Assembly (NCBI GenBank): GCA_963739625.1
Contig: CAVUAU010000011.1
Span: forward strand, 186,001 to 250,000
Reading direction: 5' to 3'
From: Salinimicrobium sp963739625
GTDB lineage: Bacteria > Bacteroidota > Bacteroidia > Flavobacteriales > Flavobacteriaceae
DNA: 64,000 bases
The position numbers were made by a program, and so were the translations under genes. The notes under the pieces are model-generated. The model was given only the letters and a program-made list of their open reading frames with translations, made no database searches and was not told the origin of the DNA. How positions within the stretch are numbered: the first letter of the stretch is position 1; each line of letters begins with the position of its first letter. Positions 1 through 8,397 of the stretch are shown here, one piece after another.

Positions 1-414
1 GCGCCTCTTGTTATAAGCGCCCATGACCTTGGCCGAGGCAACAAAATAAGGGTCTTTGGCATTTTGATGATCTTCAGGAACTTTATAAGGAATTACAGCG
101 TTATTGATAAAGATGTAATTCTCATCATAGATATCCTGATCTGTTCCAAAACCCTCGTAGTTATTCACATTTTTGGCCGATGCGAAAACCCAGCCCCGCT
201 CCCGGCGGTTAAAAGGTAATTCTTCGCGGTTGTTGGCCACGATGTACTGTCGCAACCCGGGGCCCACCCGCTCCAGCAGGTATCTTACCCTTCCTACCAC
301 AGGAAAATTGTGCAGTAAGGTGTGGGTGCGGTTAAAGAAAATGTCATAAAGTGCGAGCAGGACCAGGGCAATAAGGATCCAGCCCCACCAGGAAATTTCA
401 AATATCAGTTCCAT
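1..414 (-). CDS. FMN-binding glutamate synthase family protein, N-terminal part (runs off window)
   Basis: I translated this from the minus strand. An ATG at 412-414 opens a frame of 138 codons with no stop that continues past position 1. The N-terminus has one hydrophobic segment (about residues 4-23). It is followed by HNFPVVGRVRYLLE, a loop with RPFNR-like LPFNRRERGW (about 67-76) and FGTDQDIYDENY. This arrangement is typical of the stand-alone, archaeal-type GltB-domain proteins annotated as FMN-binding glutamate synthase family, whose catalytic barrel would lie outside the window. The assignment rests on recognised family resemblance; the FMN-binding part cannot be seen. The start lies 12 bases from the stop end of the M20 peptidase region, on the same strand, so the two may be co-transcribed with the peptidase upstream. 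Confidence 0.72.
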   Translation of the reverse strand, partial: MELIFEISWWGWILIALVLLALYDIFFNRTHTLLHNFPVVGRVRYLLERVGPGLRQYIVANNREELPFNRRERGWVFASAKNVNNYEGFGTDQDIYDENYIFINNAVIPYKVPEDHQNAKDPYFVASAKVMGAYNKRR

Positions 415-426
415 TCTTTCGTTCTT

Positions 427-1710
427 TTACTGGTTTAAATAATCTAATGCTAATTGGGACATTGTTTTCACACCAAGTAGCAGACCGCTTTCATCAATGT
501 AAAAATCGGGGGTGTGATGTGGTGCAGGCTCAGTGGAATCCAAAGGTTTTCCTCCAAGGAAGAAATAGAAGCCCGGCACTTCCTCCTGAAAGTAGGAAAA
601 ATCTTCGCCTCCCGTGGTAGCCTTCATCAGGTGCACATTCTCATCGCCGGCAACCTGCTTCAGGGTAGGCAGCATTTGTTCGGTTAGGGAAGGGTCGTTG
701 TAGGTGATCTCGGTATTCGTTTGAATATCTATGCTAGCCGAACCTCCGTATGCTTCAGCAATCGCCGGTACCATTTCCCTCATTCTGCGAAGGATGAGTT
801 CTTTCATTGCAGGATCCAATGTTCTTACGGTTCCTATCATTTCCGCAGTTTCGGGAATTATGTTAAATCTCACTCCGCTGCTTATTTTTCCTACGGTGAT
901 CACTGCGGCGGCATCAACCAATTTGGCTTCACGACTAATGATGGTTTGTAGGCCATCAATGATTTTTGCCGAAATTAAAATTGGATCTGTTCCACTCCAG
1001 GGAGCAGAGCCGTGGGTGCCTTTTCCCTGAACATTAATAACAAAACGTTCAACTGCCGCCATGGTTCCCTCGGGCTTGTACTTGATAGTTCCAACCGGGG
1101 TAGCCGAATTGATATGGAGTCCAAAAATGGCATCTACGTCGGGATTTTTGAGTACGCCTTCTTTAACCATAAGAGCTGCACCGCCTTCTTCTCCCGGAGG
1201 TGCCCCTTCTTCTGCAGGCTGAAAAATGAATTTTACAGTACCATTTATTTTATCCTTGTTTTTAGCCAAAACTTCGGCAACTCCCATTAAGATAGCGGTA
1301 TGTGTATCATGTCCGCAGGCGTGCATGACGCCGGTTTTTGAGCCAAGGAATTCTGTCGTGACTTCAGATTTGAACGGGAGGTCGTTTCTTTCTGTCACGG
1401 GCAGTGCATCTATATCTGCCCTCAAAGCGACAACCTTGCCACCATTTTTCCCTTTCAATATTCCTACTACGCCGGTTTTAGCCACGCCGGTGTCCACCTC
1501 GATACCAAGGCTTCGTAGATGATCGGCAATCTTTTTTGCAGTTCTAAATTCCCGGTTTGACAGCTCAGGGTGCTCATGAAAATCGCGCCGCCATTCAATG
1601 ACCTGTTGTTCCAGCTGTTCGGCAGCCTGATTTATTTCAGGATCGGCCTGTTGTGCATGAGCTGCAGCAAAAAGGAACATGAAGAGTAAAAAAGAGGGGA
1701 CTTTTTTCAT
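427..1710 (-). CDS. M20D-family amidohydrolase / carboxypeptidase, secreted
   Basis: This is a 427-residue protein with an N-terminal signal peptide (hydrophobic stretch ending in AHAQQ at about residue 20). The metal-site motif MHACGHDTHTA near residue 130 is the hallmark of the M20D branch (IAA-amino-acid hydrolase, hippurate and N-acyl-amino-acid hydrolases). Further signs are QPAEEG near 166 (general-base glutamate) and GGEDFSYF near 370. Family knowledge says such enzymes release an amino acid from an N-acyl or N-aryl conjugate using two metal ions. The substrate cannot be read from sequence. The signal peptide places it in the periplasm. Length and all metal motifs are complete. A short gap separates its stop from the downstream glutamate-synthase-like gene on the same strand. 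Confidence 0.88.
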   Translation of the reverse strand: MKKVPSFLLFMFLFAAAHAQQADPEINQAAEQLEQQVIEWRRDFHEHPELSNREFRTAKKIADHLRSLGIEVDTGVAKTGVVGILKGKNGGKVVALRADIDALPVTERNDLPFKSEVTTEFLGSKTGVMHACGHDTHTAILMGVAEVLAKNKDKINGTVKFIFQPAEEGAPPGEEGGAALMVKEGVLKNPDVDAIFGLHINSATPVGTIKYKPEGTMAAVERFVINVQGKGTHGSAPWSGTDPILISAKIIDGLQTIISREAKLVDAAAVITVGKISSGVRFNIIPETAEMIGTVRTLDPAMKELILRRMREMVPAIAEAYGGSASIDIQTNTEITYNDPSLTEQMLPTLKQVAGDENVHLMKATTGGEDFSYFQEEVPGFYFFLGGKPLDSTEPAPHHTPDFYIDESGLLLGVKTMSQLALDYLNQ

Positions 1711-1876
1711 CGTAAAAGAATAAAATTAATACCGGTTGTTGAATGCCTTGTTTCTGAAATCGTTTGACCTCAGCAGCTTCGCTGTAAAAGCTACGGAATT
1801 TGTTTAAAAGAAGCAATTATGCCGTTTTGTTTTAACTTGTTTTTGGGTTAATTTCACGGCTCAAAAGAAGAACAAT

Positions 1877-4201
1877 TTGGAAAATTATATTGCCGAATTA
1901 AATGATGCCCAAAGGGCGCCGGTGCTGCAGAAAGACGGGCCAATGATCGTAATTGCCGGTGCAGGATCTGGAAAAACTCGCGTCTTGACCTACAGGATCG
2001 CATATCTCATGCACAAAGGCGTTGATCCCTTCAACATCCTGGCCCTTACTTTTACCAACAAGGCGGCCCGGGAAATGAAGTCGCGAATAGCCCAGATCGT
2101 TGGGAACAGTGAGGCCAAGAACCTTTGGATGGGAACCTTTCATTCTATTTTTGCCAAAATGTTGCGCTTCGAAGCCGATAAACTTGGATACCCATCAAAT
2201 TTTACCATTTATGACACCCAGGATTCACAGCGCCTTATTTCGGCTATTATAAAAGAAATGGGGCTGGATAAGGATGTTTACAAATACAAACAGGTTTATT
2301 CCAGGATATCTTCTTTCAAGAACAGCCTTATCACCGTTAAGGCCTATTTTCAAAATCCTGAACTGCAGGAGGCCGATGCCATGTCCAAAAAACCACGGCT
2401 CGGGGAGATCTACCAACAGTATGTGGAGCGTTGTTTCAAGGCAGGTGCCATGGATTTTGATGATCTCCTGCTCAAAACCAATGAGCTGCTCAACCGTTTC
2501 CCCGAGGTGCTTCAGAAATATCAAAACCGCTTTAGGTATATTCTAGTTGATGAGTACCAGGATACAAACCATTCACAATATCTAATCGTAAAAGCACTTT
2601 CAGACAAATTTCAGAATATTTGCGTGGTAGGAGATGACGCCCAGAGTATCTATGCTTTCCGCGGCGCCAATATCAATAATATTTTGAATTTTCAGAAGGA
2701 TTATGACGGCGTGCAAATGTACCGCCTGGAGCAGAATTATCGTTCGACAAAGAACATTGTGGAAGCGGCCAACTCTATCATTGATAAGAACAAAACCAAA
2801 CTTGAAAAGGTGGTGTGGACGGCCAATGATGAGGGGCCCAAGATTGTGGTCAACCGCCTGCTTACAGATGGAGAGGAAGGAAGATTTGTGGCGGGTTCCA
2901 TCTTTGAGAACAAGATGCAGCAGCAGTTAAACAACGGGGATTTTGCCATTCTGTACCGCACCAATGCGCAAAGTAGGGCGATGGAAGATGCGCTGCGGAA
3001 GAAGGATATTCCCTACCGTATCTATGGCGGACTTTCATTTTACCAGCGCAAGGAGATCAAGGATGTGCTGTCTTACCTACGCCTGTTGATCAACCCGAAA
3101 GATGAGGAAGCCCTTAAGAGAGTGATCAATTTTCCCGCCCGCGGAATTGGCCAGACTACCGTAGATAAACTCACTATCGCCGCAAACCACTATAAAAGAT
3201 CAATTTTTGAGGTCATTGAAAACCTTGACCGCATCAACCTAAAGATCAATCGCGGCACCCAAAACAAGCTGGAGAACTTTGTCAATATGATCAAAAGTTT
3301 CCAGATCCTCAACGAGAATGCAGATGCCTTTGTGGTTGCCGAAACAGTTGCCAAAAAAACAGGGCTTTTACAGGAGCTCAAAAAAGATGCGACTCCAGAT
3401 GGTATCGCGCGCATAGAGAACGTGGAAGAGCTCCTCAACGGGATAAGAGATTTCGTGGAGGGACAAAAAGAACTGGCCGATGCCACCGGCTCTCTTACAG
3501 AATTTCTTGAAGATGTTGCCCTGGCGACAGACATGGACAAAGACACCGGGGATGAAGACCGGGTTGCGCTCATGACCATTCACCTGGCGAAAGGCCTGGA
3601 GTTTCCTTATGTCTACATCGTGGGAATGGAGGAAGATCTTTTTCCTTCGGCCATGAGTATGAATACAAGATCTGAGCTGGAGGAGGAACGGCGCCTGTTC
3701 TATGTGGCGCTCACGCGTGCCGAAAAGCAGGCATTTCTCACTTACACCCAGTCGCGCTATCGCTGGGGAAAACTGGTGGATGCAGAGCCCAGCCGATTCA
3801 TCGAAGAGATTGATGAAAAGTTTCTCGACTACATGATCCCGCAGGACGATTATAAGTACAAACCCTTGATCGATAATGACATTTTTGGGGAGGTAGATAA
3901 GAGTAAGTTCCGCCAGACGAAGCCTGTCAAGGGTACACCGCCACCTTCACATAAACCTACAGAAGACCAGCTTAGGAAGCTACGTAAATTAAAACCTGCC
4001 GGCTCTCCCGATTCTCCTGTAGATCCCTCTCCCGCCATCAAACTGGAAGCCGGGGACAGGGTGGAGCACATGCGCTTTGGAAAAGGGAAAGTGCTTGCTC
4101 TTGACGGCATTGGACAGGATAAAAAAGCCGAGATCGACTTTGAGAACGGCGGGATAAAAAAGTTACTGCTCAAGTTTGCCAAGTTGAAAATCCTTTCCTA
4201 G
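1877..4201 (+). CDS. uvrD: ATP-dependent DNA helicase, UvrD/PcrA type
   Basis: This 774-residue superfamily 1A helicase has Walker A GAGSGKT at residues 28-34, Walker B/motif II DEYQDT near 225, a QSIYAFRGA motif (about 255) and motif VI VALTRAEKQ near 610. These motifs unwind DNA 3' to 5' during nucleotide-excision and mismatch repair. After about residue 645 comes a basic proline-rich linker. The last 50 residues (GDRVEHMRFGKGKV onward) are the small Tudor-like domain that UvrD/PcrA uses to bind RNA polymerase. The start is TTG at 1877: the family N-terminus (LNDAQRAPV) begins just after it and no in-frame ATG lies closer. The gene stands alone on the plus strand and is divergent from the peptidase. 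Confidence 0.95.
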   Translation: MENYIAELNDAQRAPVLQKDGPMIVIAGAGSGKTRVLTYRIAYLMHKGVDPFNILALTFTNKAAREMKSRIAQIVGNSEAKNLWMGTFHSIFAKMLRFEADKLGYPSNFTIYDTQDSQRLISAIIKEMGLDKDVYKYKQVYSRISSFKNSLITVKAYFQNPELQEADAMSKKPRLGEIYQQYVERCFKAGAMDFDDLLLKTNELLNRFPEVLQKYQNRFRYILVDEYQDTNHSQYLIVKALSDKFQNICVVGDDAQSIYAFRGANINNILNFQKDYDGVQMYRLEQNYRSTKNIVEAANSIIDKNKTKLEKVVWTANDEGPKIVVNRLLTDGEEGRFVAGSIFENKMQQQLNNGDFAILYRTNAQSRAMEDALRKKDIPYRIYGGLSFYQRKEIKDVLSYLRLLINPKDEEALKRVINFPARGIGQTTVDKLTIAANHYKRSIFEVIENLDRINLKINRGTQNKLENFVNMIKSFQILNENADAFVVAETVAKKTGLLQELKKDATPDGIARIENVEELLNGIRDFVEGQKELADATGSLTEFLEDVALATDMDKDTGDEDRVALMTIHLAKGLEFPYVYIVGMEEDLFPSAMSMNTRSELEEERRLFYVALTRAEKQAFLTYTQSRYRWGKLVDAEPSRFIEEIDEKFLDYMIPQDDYKYKPLIDNDIFGEVDKSKFRQTKPVKGTPPPSHKPTEDQLRKLRKLKPAGSPDSPVDPSPAIKLEAGDRVEHMRFGKGKVLALDGIGQDKKAEIDFENGGIKKLLLKFAKLKILS

Positions 4202-4273
4202 GTTCTTAACAGTTAAGTTTCTGTTATTCATTTACATGGATCTGGTTTATTCTTTACTTTTAAAAGAAAAACC

Positions 4274-4486
4274 ATGATCAGGGAAGGAACTACGGTAAAA
4301 TGGAACTGGGGAAAAGGTACCGGAACCGGAAAAGTGCAGAATACTTTCGATCATGAGGTCACTCATACCATAAAAGGCACCAAAGTCACCCGAAAAGGTG
4401 AGCCGGGTAATAAGGCCCTGTACATCAAACAGGAAAACGGAAACGAAGTACTCAAACTCGAGAGTGAGGTTGAGCGTGTGGATTAA
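4274..4486 (+). CDS. DUF2945 / HVA1-type TUDOR-domain small protein
   Basis: This small protein has 70 residues, with the pattern G-T-T-V-K-W-N-W-G-K-G-T-G-T-G-K-V near the start, then HEVTHTIKGTKVTRKGE and a C-terminal LKLESEVERV. It matches the DUF2945 family, also described as a hypervirulence-associated TUDOR-like domain, a beta-barrel fold of unknown ligand. It has no signal peptide, so it should be cytosolic. The gene lies 72 bases after uvrD on the same strand and may be read through with it. Function is unknown. Confidence 0.8.
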   Translation: MIREGTTVKWNWGKGTGTGKVQNTFDHEVTHTIKGTKVTRKGEPGNKALYIKQENGNEVLKLESEVERVD

Positions 4487-4554
4487 TTTCCTAAAAGTGC
4501 TATTAAAAGAGTCCGAAAATTTGTAATTTTTGGGTTAATTCCAATAAAAAAGAT

Positions 4555-5174
4555 ATGGCAGAACTTATCAGGATATACGAAGAGAACCCCAATCCAAAAG
4601 AGATAAAAAGAGTAGTGGAAGCTTTACGAGATGGAGCTTTGATCATTTATCCTACAGATACAGTTTATGGTCTGGGTTGTGATATCACTAACACCGCAGC
4701 CCTTGAAAAGATCGCGCAGGTGAGAGGGGTAAAGCTTGAAAAGGCCAATTTCTCTTTCATTTGTGAGGATTTGAGTAACCTTTCAGACTATGTGAGGCAA
4801 ATCGACACCCCACTTTTAAGATCCTGAAACGTTGTTTGCCGGGGCCTTACACTTTTGTGCTGCCCGGTAATAACAACCTGCCCAGTGTCTTCAAAAAGAA
4901 AAAAACTGTTGGAATTCGCGTGCCGGACAATAATATATGCCGTGCTCTTGTTGCAGGACTTGGCAATCCCATTGTTTCAACTTCTATAAGGGATGAGGAT
5001 GAGGTGATCGAGTACACCACAGATCCCGAACTTATTCTGGAAAAATGGGATAATATTGTTGACTTCGTTATAGACGGCGGGTATGGAGACAACATCCCGT
5101 CTACTGTCATAGATCTCACCACTTCACAACCCGAGGTAATAAGAGAAGGTAAAGGAACTATTGATATTCTTTAA
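4555..5174 (+). pseudogene. L-threonylcarbamoyladenylate synthase (Sua5/YciO/YrdC family), frameshifted
   Basis: Two adjacent frames encode one 206-residue family protein. The first (from ATG 4555) carries IIYPTDTVYGLGCDI near residue 30-45 and the KRRGV-like RGVKLEKANFSF. It goes out of frame at the ACCCCAC run (4807-4813) and stops at 4825-4827. The second resumes at once with TFKILKRCLPGPYTF, then VGIRVPDN, NPIVSTSI and a final STVIDL...IREGKG. Adding one base (most simply a fifth C) gives exactly 207 codons. The enzyme makes threonylcarbamoyl-AMP from threonine, bicarbonate and ATP for t6A37 of ANN-decoding tRNAs; the YciO branch may differ. That role is normally essential, so a sequencing deletion or a second copy elsewhere is likely. 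The 3' end overlaps the convergent lipoprotein gene by a few bases. Confidence 0.85.
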
Positions 5175-6280
5175 AGAAGTCCCGGAAGCACCTCCGCTTC
5201 AAAATAAGCATGCACCTCTTCAATAGAAAGGATTTTCCCCTTTTTTTGAGCTGAATTCGCCAGTTCGTAACCCGCTCTTGTGGCTGCCATTCTTTGCTGT
5301 GGTGTGCCGTGATGGAGAGGATCATTTAAGGCACAGTCCCCGGCCTGGTAGAATAGCGAGAAAAATTGTTCTACTCTTTTCCAGTTGTAGGTGGCGCCTC
5401 TTTTGTGCGTCATATAATAACCCGACATAAAATCTGCTTCCAGTTCTACAACTTTCGTCTCTTTATAGGAAAAAGGAAGATCATAGCCTTCAAAATAATT
5501 GATCTGTATCTGGTGTGCCCACTCGTGAGAGAGAATGCCGGTCCAGACGATCTTTGGGTCTACGCCTGTTTCTGAGAACATTTGTATAAGTCCGTCCCCA
5601 ATGATGATCTGGTTGTTGAAATTTGAGTAGCCTTCGCTCGAAAAAAGAGGATTTTCAGGAAGATTCTGTGACTGCGAATTGCGCTCCAGGAAGTCTTTTA
5701 CATAAGGCTTCAGGTCATCTTTAGATTCGAGATCCTGGATCTCCCGCCAGAGAAGGTCAGTAATATTTTCAGAATTATTAAGGGTGCTGCTGTGCTGCCC
5801 CAACACTTCTATTTCTATGTCCATGTTCCAGAACCGTTGGAGGTCTCTTTGAATCTTCAACACGTGTTGTGTATACTCGCCGTTTTCTCCAAAATAATCT
5901 GCTCCAATTCCCAAAAGGGGCGCCATATGATTGAGGCGGAGGTAGTGTTCAAACATGCTGGTGGCAATAGGATCACCCGCAAGCTCTGTAAAATACTCCC
6001 ATTGAATGTCAGAAAAGGCCGTATTTACACATTCATCGGGCGATACATTGGCAACGGCGAGAGCCTGAAGGTTCTCACCAAATACCGCAGATTGATCTGC
6101 TTTTTTAAGCTCTTTGGAGGAATGGTTTTTACTTCCGTAGTTGGTTTGATAAGTTAAATTGAGTTGAGGTGTGTTCTTAGAAGCAAGAGATTGCTCCCAT
6201 TGTGCTTCGGGTTCGCATGACAGGAAAAGGAATCCTGTGCACAGACCCAGCACCGGCAGGTTAAGGTGTGACAGTTTCAT
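5171..6280 (-). CDS. predicted zinc metallopeptidase lipoprotein (YpfJ-like active site)
   Basis: This 369-residue lipoprotein has signal peptide and lipobox FLFLSC (Cys about residue 22), so it is predicted to be membrane anchored outside the cytoplasm. The core has LSHEWAHQIQ (about 251-260, HExxH zinc motif), followed about 25 residues later by VELEADFMSGYYM. Near the C-terminus, HHGTPQQRMAATRAGYELA sits close to residue 325. The order HExxHxxQ, then ELxADxxxG, then HGTxxQR with GY matches the neutral zinc metallopeptidase family of YpfJ (PF04228-like). I infer a zinc protease, although the N-terminal half (residues 30-230) is not recognisable. The protein is acidic in its middle. The gene is convergent with the tsaC-like gene, and a short spacer precedes the OmpA gene's terminator. 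Confidence 0.7.
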   Translation of the reverse strand: MKLSHLNLPVLGLCTGFLFLSCEPEAQWEQSLASKNTPQLNLTYQTNYGSKNHSSKELKKADQSAVFGENLQALAVANVSPDECVNTAFSDIQWEYFTELAGDPIATSMFEHYLRLNHMAPLLGIGADYFGENGEYTQHVLKIQRDLQRFWNMDIEIEVLGQHSSTLNNSENITDLLWREIQDLESKDDLKPYVKDFLERNSQSQNLPENPLFSSEGYSNFNNQIIIGDGLIQMFSETGVDPKIVWTGILSHEWAHQIQINYFEGYDLPFSYKETKVVELEADFMSGYYMTHKRGATYNWKRVEQFFSLFYQAGDCALNDPLHHGTPQQRMAATRAGYELANSAQKKGKILSIEEVHAYFEAEVLPGLL

Positions 6281-6370
6281 AGCAGATTATTTTACGCGGT
6301 AGGGGTCTTGTAAAAATAGAAAAAACCCTTTGTAGGAAATCGTAAAATTTTGGTAATTAACATGTTGCAT

Positions 6371-6398
6371 AAAAAAAGCCCGGCATTTGCCGGGCTTT
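6371..6398 (-). terminator. rho-independent terminator after the OmpA gene
   Basis: A perfect 10-bp stem (AAAGCCCGGC / GCCGGGCTTT, 6375-6384 with 6389-6398) encloses an ATTT loop. Read on the minus strand it is followed by a run of T. It lies 22 bases after the OmpA gene's stop and so ends that transcript. Confidence 0.85.
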
Positions 6399-6419
6399 AA
6401 TATATGATGAGAAAGTTGC

Positions 6420-7253
6420 TTATTTAGCGTCTTTCATTCCTTCTTCAATAAGGCTGTAGAATTGGTCAAGCTTAGGAAGGATCACGATACGTGTTCTTCT
6501 GTTTGCAGCTCTACCTTCGGCAGTGTCGTTCGAAGCAACAGGGATATAGTAACTTCTTCCCGCAGCTGTCATTCTCTTAGGGTTCACACCAAAATCATCT
6601 TGAAGAACTCTAACTACAGAAGTAGCTCTTTTCACAGAAAGATCCCAGTTATCCTGAAGTACCGCGTTTCTAATAGGCTTGTCATCTGTGTGACCTTCAA
6701 CCATAAACTCGATGTCCGGTTTGTTCTTAACAACAGTTGCAACTTTTCCTAGAACTTCTTTTGCACGTTCAGAAACATTGTATTTTCCGCTGTCAAAAAG
6801 AAGTTTGTCAGAAATAGAAACATATACCACACCTTTTTCAACGTTGATCTGGATATCTTCATCATTGATGTTACCCAAAGCTCCTTTTAAGCTGGTAACC
6901 AATGCAAGAGTAACAGAATCCTTTTTGGTGATCGCATCCTGCATACGTTGGATCTTAAGCTCTTTTTCTTTTATGCTTTCTAAAGAACGCTCCATATTTT
7001 CGGCTTCTTTCTTAGAAAGAGTTGCCAGGTTACCCACGTTGTTCAACAAAGCAGAGTTCTGGTTGCTTAAGTGACCAATTTGTGAATGTAGTCTATCCTT
7101 CTCTTCAAGACAGGAATTAAGCTTCACAGTGGCTGTGTTTAATTTGTCCTGGGTTTCTTTTTGTTGGGCTTCAAGCTCGGCATACTTCTTTTGTGAAACA
7201 CAAGAAGAGAATAGTAGGGCTACAGTAGCCGATAAAAGCATGATTTTCTTCAT
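6420..7253 (-). CDS. OmpA family lipoprotein
   Basis: This 277-residue lipoprotein has signal peptide and lipobox LLFSSC (Cys about residue 18). Residues 25-110 are a lysine/glutamate-rich coiled coil (KKYAELEAQQKETQDKL onward). The C-terminal 140 residues form an OmpA-like peptidoglycan-binding domain, with LLFDSGKYNVSERA, VEGHTDDKPI near 188, NWDLSVKRA, and RAANRRTRIVILP. The NxxLSxxRA and NRRTRI signatures bind meso-diaminopimelate of peptidoglycan. The protein should tether the outer membrane to the cell wall, as in other Bacteroidota OmpA lipoproteins. It is single-gene: a strong terminator follows and a spacer with a TAttTTTG box precedes it. Confidence 0.9.
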   Translation of the reverse strand: MKKIMLLSATVALLFSSCVSQKKYAELEAQQKETQDKLNTATVKLNSCLEEKDRLHSQIGHLSNQNSALLNNVGNLATLSKKEAENMERSLESIKEKELKIQRMQDAITKKDSVTLALVTSLKGALGNINDEDIQINVEKGVVYVSISDKLLFDSGKYNVSERAKEVLGKVATVVKNKPDIEFMVEGHTDDKPIRNAVLQDNWDLSVKRATSVVRVLQDDFGVNPKRMTAAGRSYYIPVASNDTAEGRAANRRTRIVILPKLDQFYSLIEEGMKDAK

Positions 7254-7288
7254 AATTTTTAATTGTTGTGATTAAATGTTAAACGTTT

Positions 7289-7318
7289 CAAAAATACAAA
7301 AATTGGGGGCTCCACGAA
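7289..7318 (-). promoter_or_regulatory. candidate promoter of the OmpA lipoprotein gene
   Basis: On the minus strand the box TATTTTTG (7289-7296) fits the Bacteroidota -7 consensus TAnnTTTG and lies 36 bases before the ATG. Only a weak -33 element (TTTCG, around 7315-7318) sits at a suitable spacing. This is pattern-based only. Confidence 0.35.
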
Positions 7319-7346
7319 ATAAATAATCCTGTTTCCAAAAAAGATT

Positions 7347-8339
7347 TTAAAGCTCATTATATTTCCTCTTGCTCCCCAGGTAATACGCGATTACAACGGA
7401 GGTTTGGTTATAATATTTTCTTCTCTTCGGAAGTTTTCTTCTCTTTTTCAAAAACAAACTGAAGTGTGAATAAAAGCTAAAATGCGCTTTTATAACAGCC
7501 ACAAAATGAGTGGGTTTAGCTTCAGCTAAGAACTTCATTGCCGCGAGGCCGTCCAAAATTAGCCTGCAAAAGAGCAAAAAGTATACCTGTTTCCCGGGAA
7601 CGTTCTTTAAAAGCATGTATAAACTGTTCCTGAAGTTGTAAAAAGTCTTCTGCGGATGCATGCTGTCGAGCGTCCCGCCGCCCAGGTGATATACCCGTGA
7701 TGCACCCACTGCTTTGGTCTTTCGCCCCGAATTGTAAAGACGCCAACACAAATCAATCTCTTCCTGGTGTGCAAAAAAATCTTCGTCAAAACCACCGGCT
7801 TCAAAAAAGTCATTTTTTCTTATCATCATGCAGGCCCCGGTAGCCCAAAAAATTTCTGTTGTATCATCATATTGCCCCAGGTCTTCCTCCAGAGTATCAA
7901 AGATCCTTCCGCGGCAATAGGGATAACCAAGGCGATCAATAAAACCGCCGGCAGCCCCTGCATATTCAAAAAAGTCCTTTTTTCGCCAGTTCAGGATCTT
8001 TGGTTGTACCGCAGCAGTATCGGGAGAGCCTTCCAGTTCAGCAATCATTGGTGAAAGCCATCCGGGAGTCACCTCCACATCAGAATTCAGCAGCACAAAT
8101 ACTTCTTCAGGTACATGAGGCAGCGCATCGTTATAGCCCTTGGCAAATCCGCCGTTCTCTTTGTTCTGAATGATCTTTACCTGCGGAAAATGCTTCCGAA
8201 GAAAGGCAACAGAATCATCTTTAGAAGCATTATCGGCCACATAGATCTGAGCTTCTTCAGAATTTTCAACAACCGAAGGCAGAAACTGCTCCAGCAGGGC
8301 CCTTCCATTCCAGTTTAAGATGACTACAGCGACTTTCAC
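7347..8339 (-). CDS. glycosyltransferase family 2
   Basis: This 330-residue GT-A fold enzyme has an N-terminus VAVVILNWNGRALLEQFL, an Asp in VADNASKD near 36, GGFAKGYNDAL near 64 and the DxD-type site LNSDVEV near 85. ACMMIRKNDFFEAGGFDEDFFAHQEEIDLCWRL (positions about 169-201, key residues GGFDE and the ED-like EEIDLCWR) is typical of rhamnosyl/WcaA-like inverting transferases of cell-surface polysaccharides. A hydrophobic patch near 250-265 may be a membrane association segment. The C-terminal tail is very basic (KKRRKLPKRRK). It transfers a nucleotide-activated sugar to an unknown acceptor. No polysaccharide locus surrounds it, so it probably serves a housekeeping envelope step. Confidence 0.85.
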   Translation of the reverse strand: MKVAVVILNWNGRALLEQFLPSVVENSEEAQIYVADNASKDDSVAFLRKHFPQVKIIQNKENGGFAKGYNDALPHVPEEVFVLLNSDVEVTPGWLSPMIAELEGSPDTAAVQPKILNWRKKDFFEYAGAAGGFIDRLGYPYCRGRIFDTLEEDLGQYDDTTEIFWATGACMMIRKNDFFEAGGFDEDFFAHQEEIDLCWRLYNSGRKTKAVGASRVYHLGGGTLDSMHPQKTFYNFRNSLYMLLKNVPGKQVYFLLFCRLILDGLAAMKFLAEAKPTHFVAVIKAHFSFYSHFSLFLKKRRKLPKRRKYYNQTSVVIAYYLGSKRKYNEL

Positions 8340-8397
8340 AGCGGCAAATTAACGTAAAATTGAACGATTAGCGAGAGAGGTCTCAAAAATGCCATTT

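Noticed and set aside
4807..4827. Programmed -1 frameshift or phase variation in the tsaC-like gene
   Set aside because: The C-run has only four bases, no slippery heptamer or pseudoknot is visible, and six similar lesions lie in the window, pointing to a general cause.
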